Assembly: GCA_008694505.1 (NCBI GenBank)
Contig: VZDJ01000623.1
Location: 2,910,442-2,974,441, forward strand
Direction: 5' to 3'
DNA length: 64,000 nucleotides
From: Cyanoderma ruficeps
Lineage: Eukaryota; Chordata; Aves; Passeriformes; Timaliidae
Part shown: in pieces, positions 39,701 to 52,291 of the stretch
Position numbering within the stretch: the first letter of the stretch is position 1
Layout: the number at the start of each line of letters is the position of its first letter
The notes under the pieces: generated by a model
The model's database searches: none
Told to the model about the DNA's origin: nothing
Seen by the model: the letters and a program-made list of their open reading frames with translations, nothing else
Translations under genes and position numbers: made by a program

Positions 39701-42700
39701 TGTAACTCAGAAACAGCAGCTAGGGGCTCTTCAGAGTCATCTCCTACCACAGCTCACTACATTTCTCTCCCTGAAGTTTGTCTAGAAGGCTCAAGCAAAG
39801 AGGAGGCCAGCTGAGCTCTGAATCAACTCACCTATTTTCTGCCACTTGATGCACTGCAAATCTTCATTGGTGCAGACACCCCTGCTCTCCCAAACTCGTA
39901 CATTTTCTAAAAACAGTTGAACCAACAAGTGCTGGGAGAGCACTGAGCCTGTGAAGCCATCTTGGCTGTGTTTCAATGTGTTCTGGAAAGATCCTAATGC
40001 AACACAGACGTTTATGATATGTTTGCACTTGCAACTAAGTGCTAGCTACACTTGAGCTAGTCTGTAATGAGCTCTCTGCACAATACCACACATGAAATAC
40101 AGGCAAAGAGACAAGCATATTGGATTCAGAGTTACATGGGAAAGAAGGCAGATGTCTAGCAGCAAAAAGAATTCAGTAGGTACAAGGATCTTGCCTCCCA
40201 GCTCTGCCAATCACTGTCCATGCCTTAAAGCCAGGTAAAAATTGTTTAAATACTCCAGTTCTGAAGGGAGTTCCTGAGATACAACCAGAACAGCTGTGAG
40301 GTTGGAGCTGGACTGGGTTCCACAGATGTTCAGATCCACTAAAAAATGTCAAGAAATGTGGCTGACCTTTTGTTTTTGGGGCTGGAGACTGCTTTGCTAT
40401 GGACTCAAGGCTGTGAGTCCAAGACTTGCTTACACGAGCAGGCAGCAATTTGAATATGGCAACAGAAAGGAGAACAAAAGTAATGTGGCAGGAGCTAAAG
40501 AAGCTGCCATCTGTCCAACAGCTCATGACAGTTTAGTCGTGCCTTTTGGAGTCAGTGGTGTCATTGCTGGGAAGGTGTAAACTCATGTTTTAAATTAATG
40601 ACTTGAACATTTAAATTTAATGAAGGCTGTCGAAAATGCATGCCACATCCTTTGATTGCTGAGGGAATAATTCTCAGGTATTTCAAAGCTTAGTTATTCA
40701 AAAATCTTTTCAGTCAATTAGAACTTATGCATATGGAACAATAATAAAGAAACACAAAAATTATAGGGATAATTCAACTTAAACATCAGTTGATTCATTT
40801 ACTAGGCTCAGCCCCCAAAGTTCAGGTGAAAGAAGATCTCACAAGCAATGTTCCACCTCTACCACTTCTCAAAGTAGAATACCCTAAACTAAAAAAGCTA
40901 CGTTCATCCAAAAAATTCTGAGTGTGGCTTCATATTTCAAACTCATTTATTACTTTACTTTCTATCTACAACTCGTAGTTTGTGAGAACTATACAAAACC
41001 ACATAAAAGGGAAGAGGAAAAGGGAGGGGTGCTATAATAAATTCTGCATTACCTGAGAAGATAGGTAAGTTTCTTCTCATGCCAACTTGACTTGGTGTTA
41101 ATTGAAGGAAGGTGTTACATACAGTTGTAACTTCATTGATTCTGAGCTGAGTTTTGAATCTTGGGTGGTGACACAGTGGTTAAAATTGTGGGTTGCCTGG
41201 ACTTAAAAATGTGGTTAAATTACAATAAAGTTACAGTAATGGCCATGACAAAGAATGCCTACAGCAACCACAAATGGGCACTCCTCAATCTTCACCCTGT
41301 GTGTCTGAGTTTTACCAATACAGGCATTACAGCTCACAAGTAATTCTCACATAGCATCTGCAAAGCCTGCAAAGCTCCGAGGAAGAGGACACAGCTCTGC
41401 TCAGCTCTGACAAATTACAGTCAATTCACTGTTACAGATTGTTCGTGTCTTCCAGGGCAATAGTGTTGTGGAGCACTTTCACTCCTTATAGCCAGCTGGG
41501 TCAAGAGCTTCCTGAAGGCTACCCCAAAAATCTGTCTCCCTGTTTCATCAGGACCATAAAGAACCCAGCCCTGTAGCAGCTGTGAGAAGATGTTATTCCA
41601 TCATCCCTTTCAACAGCTGCTGGACACCTCTGAGCACAGTCTGCACCAGCAGGACCAGCGCGATGCATTGCTGTGTCCCCAGCTGGTGGCAGGTCAGCAG
41701 GGTGCTGCAGATCTCCATCTCCTTCCTGCTCCTTTTCAAACTCCACCGTGTCAGCTGAGTTGAACCAGTTTTCTGGATGCCTTCCCACTTCCTTAATACT
41801 TCAGCAAACAGCACTAAGAGTGTGAAAGGACTCAGTGCATGTCTTTGAAGGAACCCAGGCCTGACAAGCTCTTCTTGGCTGTCGCTGCTGTGTCAGAGAT
41901 CTATTTGCCTTTGTTTTCCCTTTGTTTTTAAAGCTGCTCTGTATTGTGTTTTACTACATTTGATGGAGAACTTTAAAAGGCTCCATATAGCAATGTTTTT
42001 TCTCACCCAGACTCCTCAGCTAGAGTAGAAATTGGAAAGATTATGCCTTGGACAACTTCTGACCTTGCTCTCAAGGCTGCTTCTTATTCACTCCTGTAGT
42101 TCAGATTTCTTTGTAAACATGGCTGTACATGATTTCCTATGACCCACAGTGAGGAAAATCCCTAAGAATGGGCTTTGGGGCAGGAATCCTGAATTCTCCA
42201 TTATATGTAGTATAGTCCCTAACCCCACATTTTCTGTCAGTCAAACTAGAAAATAACATGCTGTCCAATATGAAGCAACAAGAATCAGCTCTCTTTAAAC
42301 CAGATGGTATCAGACTTCCTGTATAAAATTGTTAGACATCATTCCTTTTGCCCGCCAAATTACTTCAGCAGGTGCGTGCTTTCCTAGAAAAGAGATCCAA
42401 CCTCTTTTTCACTGATAGAAAATTCATCATGACCCTTGGCAAACTAAAGATTAATGATCTACTTCACTTCAAAAAACCACTGTATTTAGGTTGGGTTGTA
42501 TGGACACAGATTGCTGCCAGTTTCAAGCTGCAAGTCAAAAAAGAAAAATATTTAAGGCAGAATAGTTCTGGTTTGATTTCTGAGTCAGGAAATCCTTGCT
42601 GTAATTGCAGTCTCCCAGGTAAGACACACTTCCTCCCGTGCTCTCACCCAGACCACATCCAGGTGTTTGAGGAGGTTCTACTTTCCTCTTCAGAGGAACA

Positions 42701-43008
42701 CAGTGGCCTCTAGCAATGGTTAATTGCCACTCTGCTGATTGACAAAGTGCCAAAGAGTGAGCACTGCTACCTCCATAACCAATAATTACATTTTTGTCAG
42801 GCTGCCAAGGTCCTCTCACACACCTGCTCGCTGCCCACACAGTTGTTATGAAGAGATTTATAATAATTAATTGTAACATTCCTATCACGCATCTCCCCAC
42901 CCGCTTCCAGCAGCAACATGTAAATCCAGCCATGAGCATGTCTAATTTCCTCTCCTTGTTAACCTTAAAGCCAGTTAAGAACATCTTCTGTTTGCATCCT
43001 TTGAAGCC

Positions 43009-43040
43009 TTCTTTTTTTTTTTNTCTTTTTTTTTTTTTTC
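43009..43040. repeat. T-rich tract with one N
   Basis: A T homopolymer is interrupted by N at 43023 and a C. The single N marks an uncertain join. Confidence 0.9.
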
Positions 43041-45555
43041 TCATGTCTTAATTTAATTCTAGGTGAGGAATCACACTTTTTTCTCTTCTTCTATTTTATT
43101 CTGGTTATTTGTTCACGCCTTCCTGACTAGTCTAGACAGCCCTACCACTTATGATTTTCCCAAGATGGATGCTTTCCAAAGAGTAAAGCTCTCCTCCCAC
43201 AGAACATGGGCCAAGCTTCACAAAACCAAACCTCTTCCCACGGATCACCATTTCCCCAGCTAGCAATTGACTTCCAGAACTGAAGAGCCAGAAACTAAAG
43301 ACTGTGGAAGATATCCATCACCTCCAGGATCCTTCCCAATTTCCAAAGGCATCTACTGTCCATATAGAACCCCATTAATCTGCATTCCTCATTTCTACCC
43401 CCTCCCTACTTTGTGCTCACCCCTGGAACCTCCCAACCTGCTAACACTGATGAGCCCCTCTTGCAGTGCTTTTTTTGCTGTCTTCATGCTGCCCTTTCTG
43501 GGAAAGCAAAAAACCCCATTGAAATTTTCCTTCTCCTGACTTGCTTCTAATCTGTTTTGCATTTTGTTCTTTCATTTTCTTTTTTTTTTTTTCCCATGTT
43601 CTGTTTTTACATCCTTCTCAGTTTTCACGTTCTCTCACAGGTTGCTGGCACTATTGACATTCATCTGCACTTAATCTTCTTGGGGTTAAGTCCTACACAC
43701 AAATATTTGCTTTCCCTGTTGGCACTTCCAACAGTCTAGGCAAAACTTTGAAATTTCCCTGTGGCAATAGCAGTGGGAGGTCCCAGACAGCCAGGGAAGG
43801 GGCTTTACTCCTTCTTTTCTCAAGGACTTGCACTGCAGAGTGTTAGTGGTAGCTGATTCTTATCCAGGATAGGGGAGGAACAATCTTTTCTGAGGCTCAG
43901 ACATTAAGCTTGGTCTGTAATTTTGAGTCCTGTCCTGTGAGAGGGTTGAGGATAAAGGTCTACACAACCTTGTACGCTATATAGGGAGAAAACAGAGACT
44001 GACAACATCTTCCAGCAGAAGAGCTGGGAGTATCAGATAATAAGGTAGGAAACAGGTTGAAGGCAATCAAAAAGTTGTGATTCTCAAGAGAAGGCTGGGC
44101 AGCTTTATGGGAGATAAATTGACTGGATGTCACTGAATATATAGAAACAAATAAATATATGAAAATTACTTCACCACAAAGACTTCTTCACGTGAAAACA
44201 CTGGAGAATGGGAGAGTATCAGCTAGAACTCTCTTCCTTTTCTCTTCCATGGATATCTTCCATGGACTTAGGTATCTCTTGCCATACTGTGGGTCTTGGG
44301 GTGGGGACAGGGGAGAATGCTGAGAGCCTTTTACTTTACTTCCTCAGAACACTGCCATTTTGCGCCACTTGAGGACTTCTGACAATAAAGCACCTAACAA
44401 AAAGACTCCAGTACCCCACTCTGCTGTTGGGTGAAGCACTTTAGAATGTTGTATGCAATGAAATTCACTCTTTCCTCACATTTTAAGATCAATACTGAAG
44501 TAGAAAAGCTCTTTAACTCCATTAGACTACTACTTAAATACATCCAACCAAGAAACCAATCCAAAGCTGGAATATTTTTCATAAAATGCATAGAAAAAAT
44601 ATCTACAGTGTATACTTGAAGTTGAAACAGGAAAAGCCCTAAAATCAATGTTGAAGTAATTCAAACAGCCCCATGACAGCTCAAATAATGTTGACTGCAT
44701 TAGACAGATTATTCCAATTGTTGTGCAAGATTTAAAGGCTTTCTGAGTCAGAGACAATGTTCCCTTTTGGTAGAGTGCTTATAACATATGTGTCCTCTCT
44801 TTTTTTTTTTTCCCTAACATTATTTTTAATTTTTTTTAAATTTCTTTTACACATTTTGCCCAATTTCCTAAATCAGTCCATGATTGACCACAGGCCTTAA
44901 AAAAAAGGGGGGACAGAAGTTTCAAAATTTCAATACACAAGGAATTGCTTTAAAGCAATTTAGAAGATTGGATTTAAATCCACACAATAAAACTCTACAT
45001 CCTTCATGCATTCAGCAAATTGTATCCAAAAGGCTTTATGAGCTAGAAGATAAAGACTCAAAAATGCATCATAAGCTCCAGCCAAATTCAAGCCACCTGC
45101 TCCACACAGCAACAGATACAGAAGGAAGACTCCAGGCACGCTGCAGTGCTTGTTTCAAGCTCTGGACTTTTCCTCATCCACTGAATCTAAGCTGGAACTG
45201 CTATATCCAGGAAAAGAAGGCAGTGAGACAGAGCCATAGTCGTGGTCAAGGTGTTGTGGCATAAATGGCCCAGGACCACATCAGTCCCTTTTAGACTGAA
45301 CAAATTTATTTATTAAAAAAAAGTTCATACGAGACCAAGGCCAGACCACAATGTGAGCTCAAATGACCTCTGTTCCTACAATTAATATATTGTCTTTGCC
45401 CCAAAGGCCGGCAGAATCTGAAAACAGTTATTTGAAGGGTTACACCCAGCACTGGGTGCAACTTTTGAAGATCTTTCCACTCCCATATTGTGCTGGGCAA
45501 GGATTTCCAAATCCCTGTACTGCTCTAGAGAAGTCAGGAGCACTGACTGCAGATG

Positions 45556-45863
45556 AAACTGGAAGGGAAGGAAAAGGAAAAAGAAAGGGGGAAAAACAAA
45601 AAGGAAAATGGGAAAAAGCAAAAAGAAAATAGGAAAATAAATAGAAAAAAGGAAAAGGAAAAGGAAAAGGAAAAGGAAAAGAAAAAGAAAAAGGAAAAGG
45701 AAAAGGAAAAGAAAAAGAAAAAGAAAAAGAAAAAGAAAAAGAAAAAGAAAAAGAAAAAGAAAAAGAAAAAGAAAAAGAAAAAGAAAAAGAAAAAGAAAAA
45801 GAAAAAGAAAAAGAAAAAGAAAAAGAAAAAGAAAAAGAAAAAGAAAAAGAAAAAAAAGAAAAT
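45556..45863. repeat. Purine-only (GGAAAA/GAAAAA)n hexanucleotide array
   Basis: The core at 45651-45863 is a nearly perfect 6-bp repeat. GGAAAA blocks on the left give way to a long run of GAAAAA units; imperfect purine-rich sequence precedes it from 45556. Translations in several frames give Lys/Glu, Phe/Leu or Phe/Ser alternations that are products of the repeat. A mirror-symmetric homopurine tract of this length can form triplex DNA. Confidence 0.95.
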
Positions 45864-48800
45864 TTCCTAGAACCTGGAAAAGAGAAAGGATAGTGCGTCT
45901 GATAAATACTGAGAGCAAACATTAACACTTCAATAGCCACGTTCCCAGGTCCATAGCTGTGGGGTTGAGGCCGCCCCAGGACACTGCCAACGTGTACGTT
46001 AATGTTTAAAGATACATGTGGGTTTAGAAGCAGATTAAAGTACACAATGAGCCCTAGGCTAGCCTGAGATTTCTCCATTTCAAAACATAGGAAATGCTGT
46101 AAATACCACAGCAAATGCAATTACCAGAGCGTGATAAACACCACTTCGTTAGCAGAGACCGCAGGAGGCTTCTCCTGTTTCAGACGTTTCTGACAATGAG
46201 CAGGAACCAGAGGTGGATCCTGAGGCCCAGACACAGAACAGGCAGGCAAATGCCTCAGGGATGCCTCCAGTCTGGGATTTTGTTTTTAGCTCTTCTCTGG
46301 TGGAAGGTGCCTGCTCCTCCATATTCTTGACAGCTGTAATGTGTTTCTTGAGCAATGATTGTCTGTAAGGATGGGATACATTCCAGCGGCTCCAAAGTGC
46401 CACTGATTTGGAAGCACTGGGACATTTCCCATCAGTAGTTCAGCTGCTTTCAGACATGGAGGATTTGTCACTGGATGTGGTTTCAAGCCATTTTTATTAC
46501 AGCAGGCAAGATTTGAGCACAAAGTATTCTTTCCAGGACACATTTAATTGATGATTCTACACCTTTGGGTAAAGAATCAAGAATCACATTTGTTCCTTTA
46601 CCCTTTGAAACCAAGACTTAAGAAAACACAGGCTCAATTAGGATTTTCGTGCCTGAACCTAAAATGTATAAAGGGACAAACCCCAAATCATTGATGGTAG
46701 TAACAACCCTCCTGTAGAGTCTTCTTAAAAGTGTTTGTTTCCAGCCCTCAGAGGCTTTTCACAACACCAGCACTCATGTCCAATATGGCACAGAGAACTT
46801 GGAAGTGAATTTTAGAAAAATTCACCTCCAGGTTGTCTTTTTGGATCCAGCTGATGGAGGTGGGCTTTGGATGCTACACCTGGTACCTCCTGGAGCTGTT
46901 CAGCCACAGAGTGGGGGACATAAACCCTCTCCAGAGAGAGCAGCACAAACATCCACTTTGAAGAGTTCAGGACAGGGACAGGGTGCTCTGAAAGCCCATC
47001 CCAGAGCCATGCCATGAGCCATGCAATGGCTTTTCCTCCAGAGGAAGGCAGCCAAAGAGGAATGTTTTCTGACCCACCTCTATTTCCCAGCTTGACACAA
47101 GCTTTGTAAATAATGGACATTTTAACACATCAGTGGGCCACACATTTTGGCCAGTTATTTCTTAATTTCCTATTTCCATGAGTTATTTTAATTTTCTCTC
47201 ATTTACATTGTTGGGGGTTTTTTTGTCTCTACTCACAGGCAACACTCCAGCAGAGGTACCTAGAGAACAAGTAAGACTCTTCCCCCAGATAAGCTGTGTA
47301 CACAGAGATTCTCACTTAAGACAACTTTTATAGACCATGAATAAACTCTCTCCCAGCCAACCCAGACCTCAGAACTCTTTGAAACTATGAGCAGGCATGG
47401 GGCAGAGGTGCCCTATGGCTACTGTGACTAAGCCTCTTCCTCATTATTGCTCATCTTCCACACCCAAGGATGTTGCTTTAAAGGTGGAAAACAGCTTCCT
47501 CACTCTGCAACAAAACGGAGCATTTTGAGTGGATGTGGGTTCTGTATTTTTGCTTCAAAGGCTCTGAAACTGGATTTCTTTCTTTCCCTATGTAAGGGAA
47601 ATTAGGTCTTAAGGCACCTGAATTTCCATTCTTATCCTGAGCCATTGTCAGTACAAACCATTCCTCCACTTTGACTTTCCCTCCTTTCTTTCCCCAGCCA
47701 CCATCCAGTTAAGCAATTAAATAACTTTGCACAATAAACAACATCCAGAAGAACATATTTGTGTTCGTACCTTGTTTAAAGGCTCTGGAAATACAAAAAA
47801 AAAGTCTTTTTGTAAAAGAGAAAAAAGAAAATTGTAAAAAGAAGTTGTGCTCTGAAATGGGTGTACAACAAAGACAAATGAAAGCAATAAACTCGTTGCA
47901 TTTTGAGGAAATGAAGAGAGACACCATCCACCTGAAGAAGGAAACCAGACTTCATACCACCAATGTGCTCTGTTTGAATAAACAACCGAGCCCCAGCTGC
48001 TCATGTGTCACCCACCTGAAGAAAACTCCCTACTCAAAGTACAGCACTACCTGTGCAATGAAGCTGGATGTCATGGGAGGGGAGGGGCACAGGATTTTGA
48101 CAAATAAGTTTACAAGAAGAAAAAACAAAAATCAGACAGTCATTTCTAATCCCAGAGGGCATGAACCCAGGATCAAAAAGAATTGTCTCCACTGGAGTGG
48201 GACACAGACATCAACACACCTGCCTTGCTTTTACCTCTGCAGAATAGACATAGTTCTCCAGCTGCTCCTGCATAGTGAAGAAAATGGTCAGTTTGAGGGT
48301 AACAGTATGTAAGTACCAGCTTCCATTTTAGTCCCACATCTTGTCTCAATATTTTTGCACCAACATTCTCCCTTGAAGTTGCTACTGATTCCTTACTGAT
48401 CTAGGAAATGCAAAAACACTGCGGAAAAAGTTCATTAAGTGCTTTCAGATCTCAGGAAGTATTTTTTTCCTTGCTTGCTCTTAAGTTTATTGGGCAGAAA
48501 TTCAGACCTGTCTTTTTAGTCATATTATTTTCCCTTTTGTATTTTACAGTGTCATGGAAACTTGCTTTTCCCTCAGTGTATTTTTTCCCTGCTGTCATTG
48601 CTTTTACAGATAACTCGACTAACAGTTGCAGCAGCCTTGTTCCAAAAAAAGTTAACAGACTGGGGCAGCAAAAGGAGGGAGTCACTGCATCAGATGCCAG
48701 AGGCACCTGCAATGATTTGTACAGCAACCAGCTGCAATTGGTCCACCAAAACCATATGTTCCCAGTCCCTCAAAAACAGGCACTTTGGTTTGTCACTTCA

Positions 48801-51800
48801 TATTAGCTGCTGCAAGGAGCTGAGTGCTGCCAGGGCCAGTGGCCAAGCCAAGCCTGGCACCACATGGCTGCTCCTGGCAAAGCACAACAGGGCAAGGACA
48901 CTTCTCCAGGGGAATTTGGGAAGGTACTTGGCTGGCGGAGGCAGGACCAGCTTTAAAAGGCTCCGTCTGCAGCTTCCATTAGGGACTCAAGCTCCTGCTG
49001 CCTCAGAGCCAACTTGGCTTGTCATTTGTGAAAATAAACATCAAAATGCATGGGCTGGGAGAAAATATGTCCCAAATTAAAAGATCTCATCTCCCTTCAA
49101 GCCACAATGGCTGATCTGGTTATAGGCAGCATCACAGGTGTCCTGTCTGCCAGCTGTCAACTGGATTTTGGTGGCCGTTGATTTTAATAAATGCTTTGCT
49201 CCATCTTTTTCTGTATTTATCTCACAAGTGTGTCAGGAGAGAGAGAGAAATTGAAAGAAAGTACTTTCCCTGAGTTCAAGGTCAACTGGAGCCAGCAACT
49301 AAACCAAAGGACTGGTCTGCCCCCAGTGCCTGTCAGGAGCATCATGTTCGTCAGGGAGAGATCCTGGTCCAGGACTGCTGATCTACATGAATCATCCTTT
49401 CCACCTGCTGACCAACATAAAGTATTGATTTGCACACAAAAACGACCCAACTCATCTACAGACTCACAGATTTACAGAAAGGCATGGTGGCTCCCATAAC
49501 TGGGTTGAACAACACATAATATATGCACCTGCCTCATGAATTTTGGCAGGTCGTGTTCCAGAAACTTTGCCTGAGACTCATTCTGAATGTATTCCCCAAG
49601 AGTTGGCTCAAAACAAGGTCTAAGAAAATCCAAACAGGTGAAGAGCTATGTGCAGCCAGCTCTGATATTTGCTTCCCCCTCTTGCTCCCAGCCCAATCAA
49701 AAGGACTGGAATAGCTCCAGTGTGTAACTGTGAGCAGGATGCCAGGACTCAGATTTGAGCATCCTTCAGTGGCTCCCAGGTAAAGTCAGTCCTCCACCCC
49801 CTGAGACTGAAGTGTCATGGCACAAGTATAATTTGTAAGCATGACTGGATCCAAAAACCCCCATGATTTGCTTCTTTAGACTGCACATTCTGTTTTGCCT
49901 TGGGTTAGTTAAGATGATACATCCACCTTAAGAACACCAGCCTCAACTCTTCTCCTTGGAGAACATGTCCCAGGTATCTGGGGAGCACTTCGAGCACACA
50001 ACCCTCTGTTGAGGAAGGGGATTTGGCTGTAGACACAAGCTCTTTCAAGCATCCATTCCCCTGCACCACTCAGTTTCACAGCCCAGACCCCCACCAAACC
50101 TTTCCCTGTACCTCTCCCTTCATCTTTCACAGTCTCCATGTGGTGGGATGTCCCTTCTCACTTTCCCACTCTGGGGAAGCTGTGAACAGTTGGGCAGGAA
50201 GCAGAGGTTTTACTTACACACAGAGGAGACAGTGGATTGAAGTCAGCTTCCTCGTGTCTCCTAGTTGCCACTTTTCCCATGACAGTGTCATCTCCAGAGG
50301 GGATGGATGAGAGGTCCAACACTCACTACACTGCTGCAATTCCCAGCCCACCTTCACATGTGGACACTCAGGGTGGGCTTCAACCTTCCCAATGGCCGCT
50401 GCCCCAAGGGAGGTATCACCCCCCTCAGCCACTTCTGCATTAGCATAGAGGGAACACGACTCGCTCAATGAAAGTCCCACCTGTCCTATCTACACAGTGC
50501 CTTGGCCCTTGGCTAAGAGGTTTCCAAAGGTCAGGGGCTCCCAAAAAGCTCTTCATCCAGCTAAGAAAGCACTGCAGCAGGATTTGTGCCCAGCAGCACA
50601 AACCCAGCACTGCAAGTCTTTCAACCATATCTGGGCTGGAAAGCCTAAGGGTACGACATCCCTTTAGACAGCCTTGGATCTGAAACAGAGCAGGGACAAC
50701 AGGGTCCCTTCAGCCCCACCTTTGTGTCTCTCAACATGCAGAGCTCAGCCTACAACTATCAGCTGCCTCCATGGCCACCAGCCAGATGGAGAACCCAAAA
50801 GGTGTCCTGGTGCTGGGGTCAGATACTTGCTCACCACCAAGTTCAAGTACAGCAGCAGATAGATAGCCTTGTGCCACGAAATATGGAATGATTTAGAGCA
50901 TTTGGCAGAACTTCATTAAAGTGTGACTCTGGATAATTAAAAGCAGCCTGGAGCCATGTGGGTCTCCCTTCCCTGCCAATTCCTGGAAGGATTGCGGCTT
51001 CACCCTTCAAGGAGGCAGCAGTACATATACACACACACATACCCCTGGTTGTCTTGGCATTTCCTTGCTCAGTGAGCTGGAAACCGGATATTTTTAAGGA
51101 TATTATGTACTTGGATGTGCCTGAGACAGCCAGAGAGAGCCATGCTCTGGAGTAATCTGCATTGCCTGATAGGCAGCAGTTGGTCCAGACACGTTCACCG
51201 GGAGCTGTGGCACTCTTTGGGGCTCCCCTGTTGGTACCAGGAGGGTGCTGAGTGGGGGTCTCACCTCTGAACCTCCCTGCCAGCACGGCTGCCATGGGGG
51301 ACAGGAGTTCAGAAAAGTTCAGTTTCATGGGTGGGGAAAAGCTCCATTTTCAATCCCAAATTTTCACTGTTTACAAATGATACCAAATCCAAGGCTCCCG
51401 CATTACATGAGGTCATCCCTCCTGCATTGTGTATGAAAATCAACCAATGCACCCCCAACAGAAATAATGTGCCTCTAAGAAACAACTGAAAACCAGAGAT
51501 ATTGCCCCATTTTTCTCCTGGGAAGCACTGCTCAGAACACCTTCTGGGTGTTATAAATATGATAAAAACCATATGCAATGGAAACATCCTGTGGATAAAG
51601 CTTTTGTGTATTCCTTTTTGATCTTTTACTCTGCATTTTAACAGCCTGTGTGCATGTGGAAAGATAGAAAACTGATAGGGATATGCCAGTCAGAGCTCTA
51701 AGAGTCCCCTACCACAGCCTGGGTGAGAGGATTCAGAAAAGAATCTATGCCATTTCTGTACCAAAAAACTCCTGGGGATGTTTCCCAAATGTATCAATTG

Positions 51801-52275
51801 TCTCGTGGTCTTCCCTTGTCCCAGACACTTGTCAGCAGTTCTCCATTTCATCTGATATGGCTTACATGTACTCAAATTAAACACAGATCGTAGGGAGGGG
51901 GTACACCCTGGGTGGGTTTCTGGGAGGAAAACAAAAGAGCTGAAAATCACTATGAAAACAACCCAGAAGTGATGGCACTTTGTATCATGCTATTAGGCTC
52001 ATGGGGAAACAACTCCTCTAACCAATGGCAGGGCAAGAAGAAACCACACGTAAAAGAAGATTTTCAAACCTCTAGATATTGGACCTCCCTTTAATTCTAT
52101 TTCGAGGTCTTTTTGCCCTTGCCACGTAGCAGTGTTTTTAACTGAGATTATTTTGTGTTTCCCTAGTGCCTTAAGACCAGAGAAGGGAGAATGTCTAACA
52201 CAGCTCATGTTACAAGCAAACTCAGTACATGGGAATTAAAGAGAACTGTCTCCACCAAACCAGGATGCTACCAGC

Positions 52276-52291
52276 TTTTTTTTTTTTTTTC
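52276..52291. repeat. T homopolymer followed by CAG
   Basis: About 16 T bases followed by cag look like a + strand splice acceptor. No conserved exon follows, so it is listed only as a simple repeat. Confidence 0.6.

Noticed and set aside
45382..46120. Minus-strand frames rich in Phe/Leu and Phe/Ser, and the plus-strand Lys-rich frame
   Set aside because: They are translations of the purine-rich hexamer microsatellite.
47761..48312. 183-residue Lys-rich + strand open frame in CCDC3 intron 2
   Set aside because: There is no recognisable domain or splice context, and the Lys-rich composition follows from A-rich DNA. It is probably chance.
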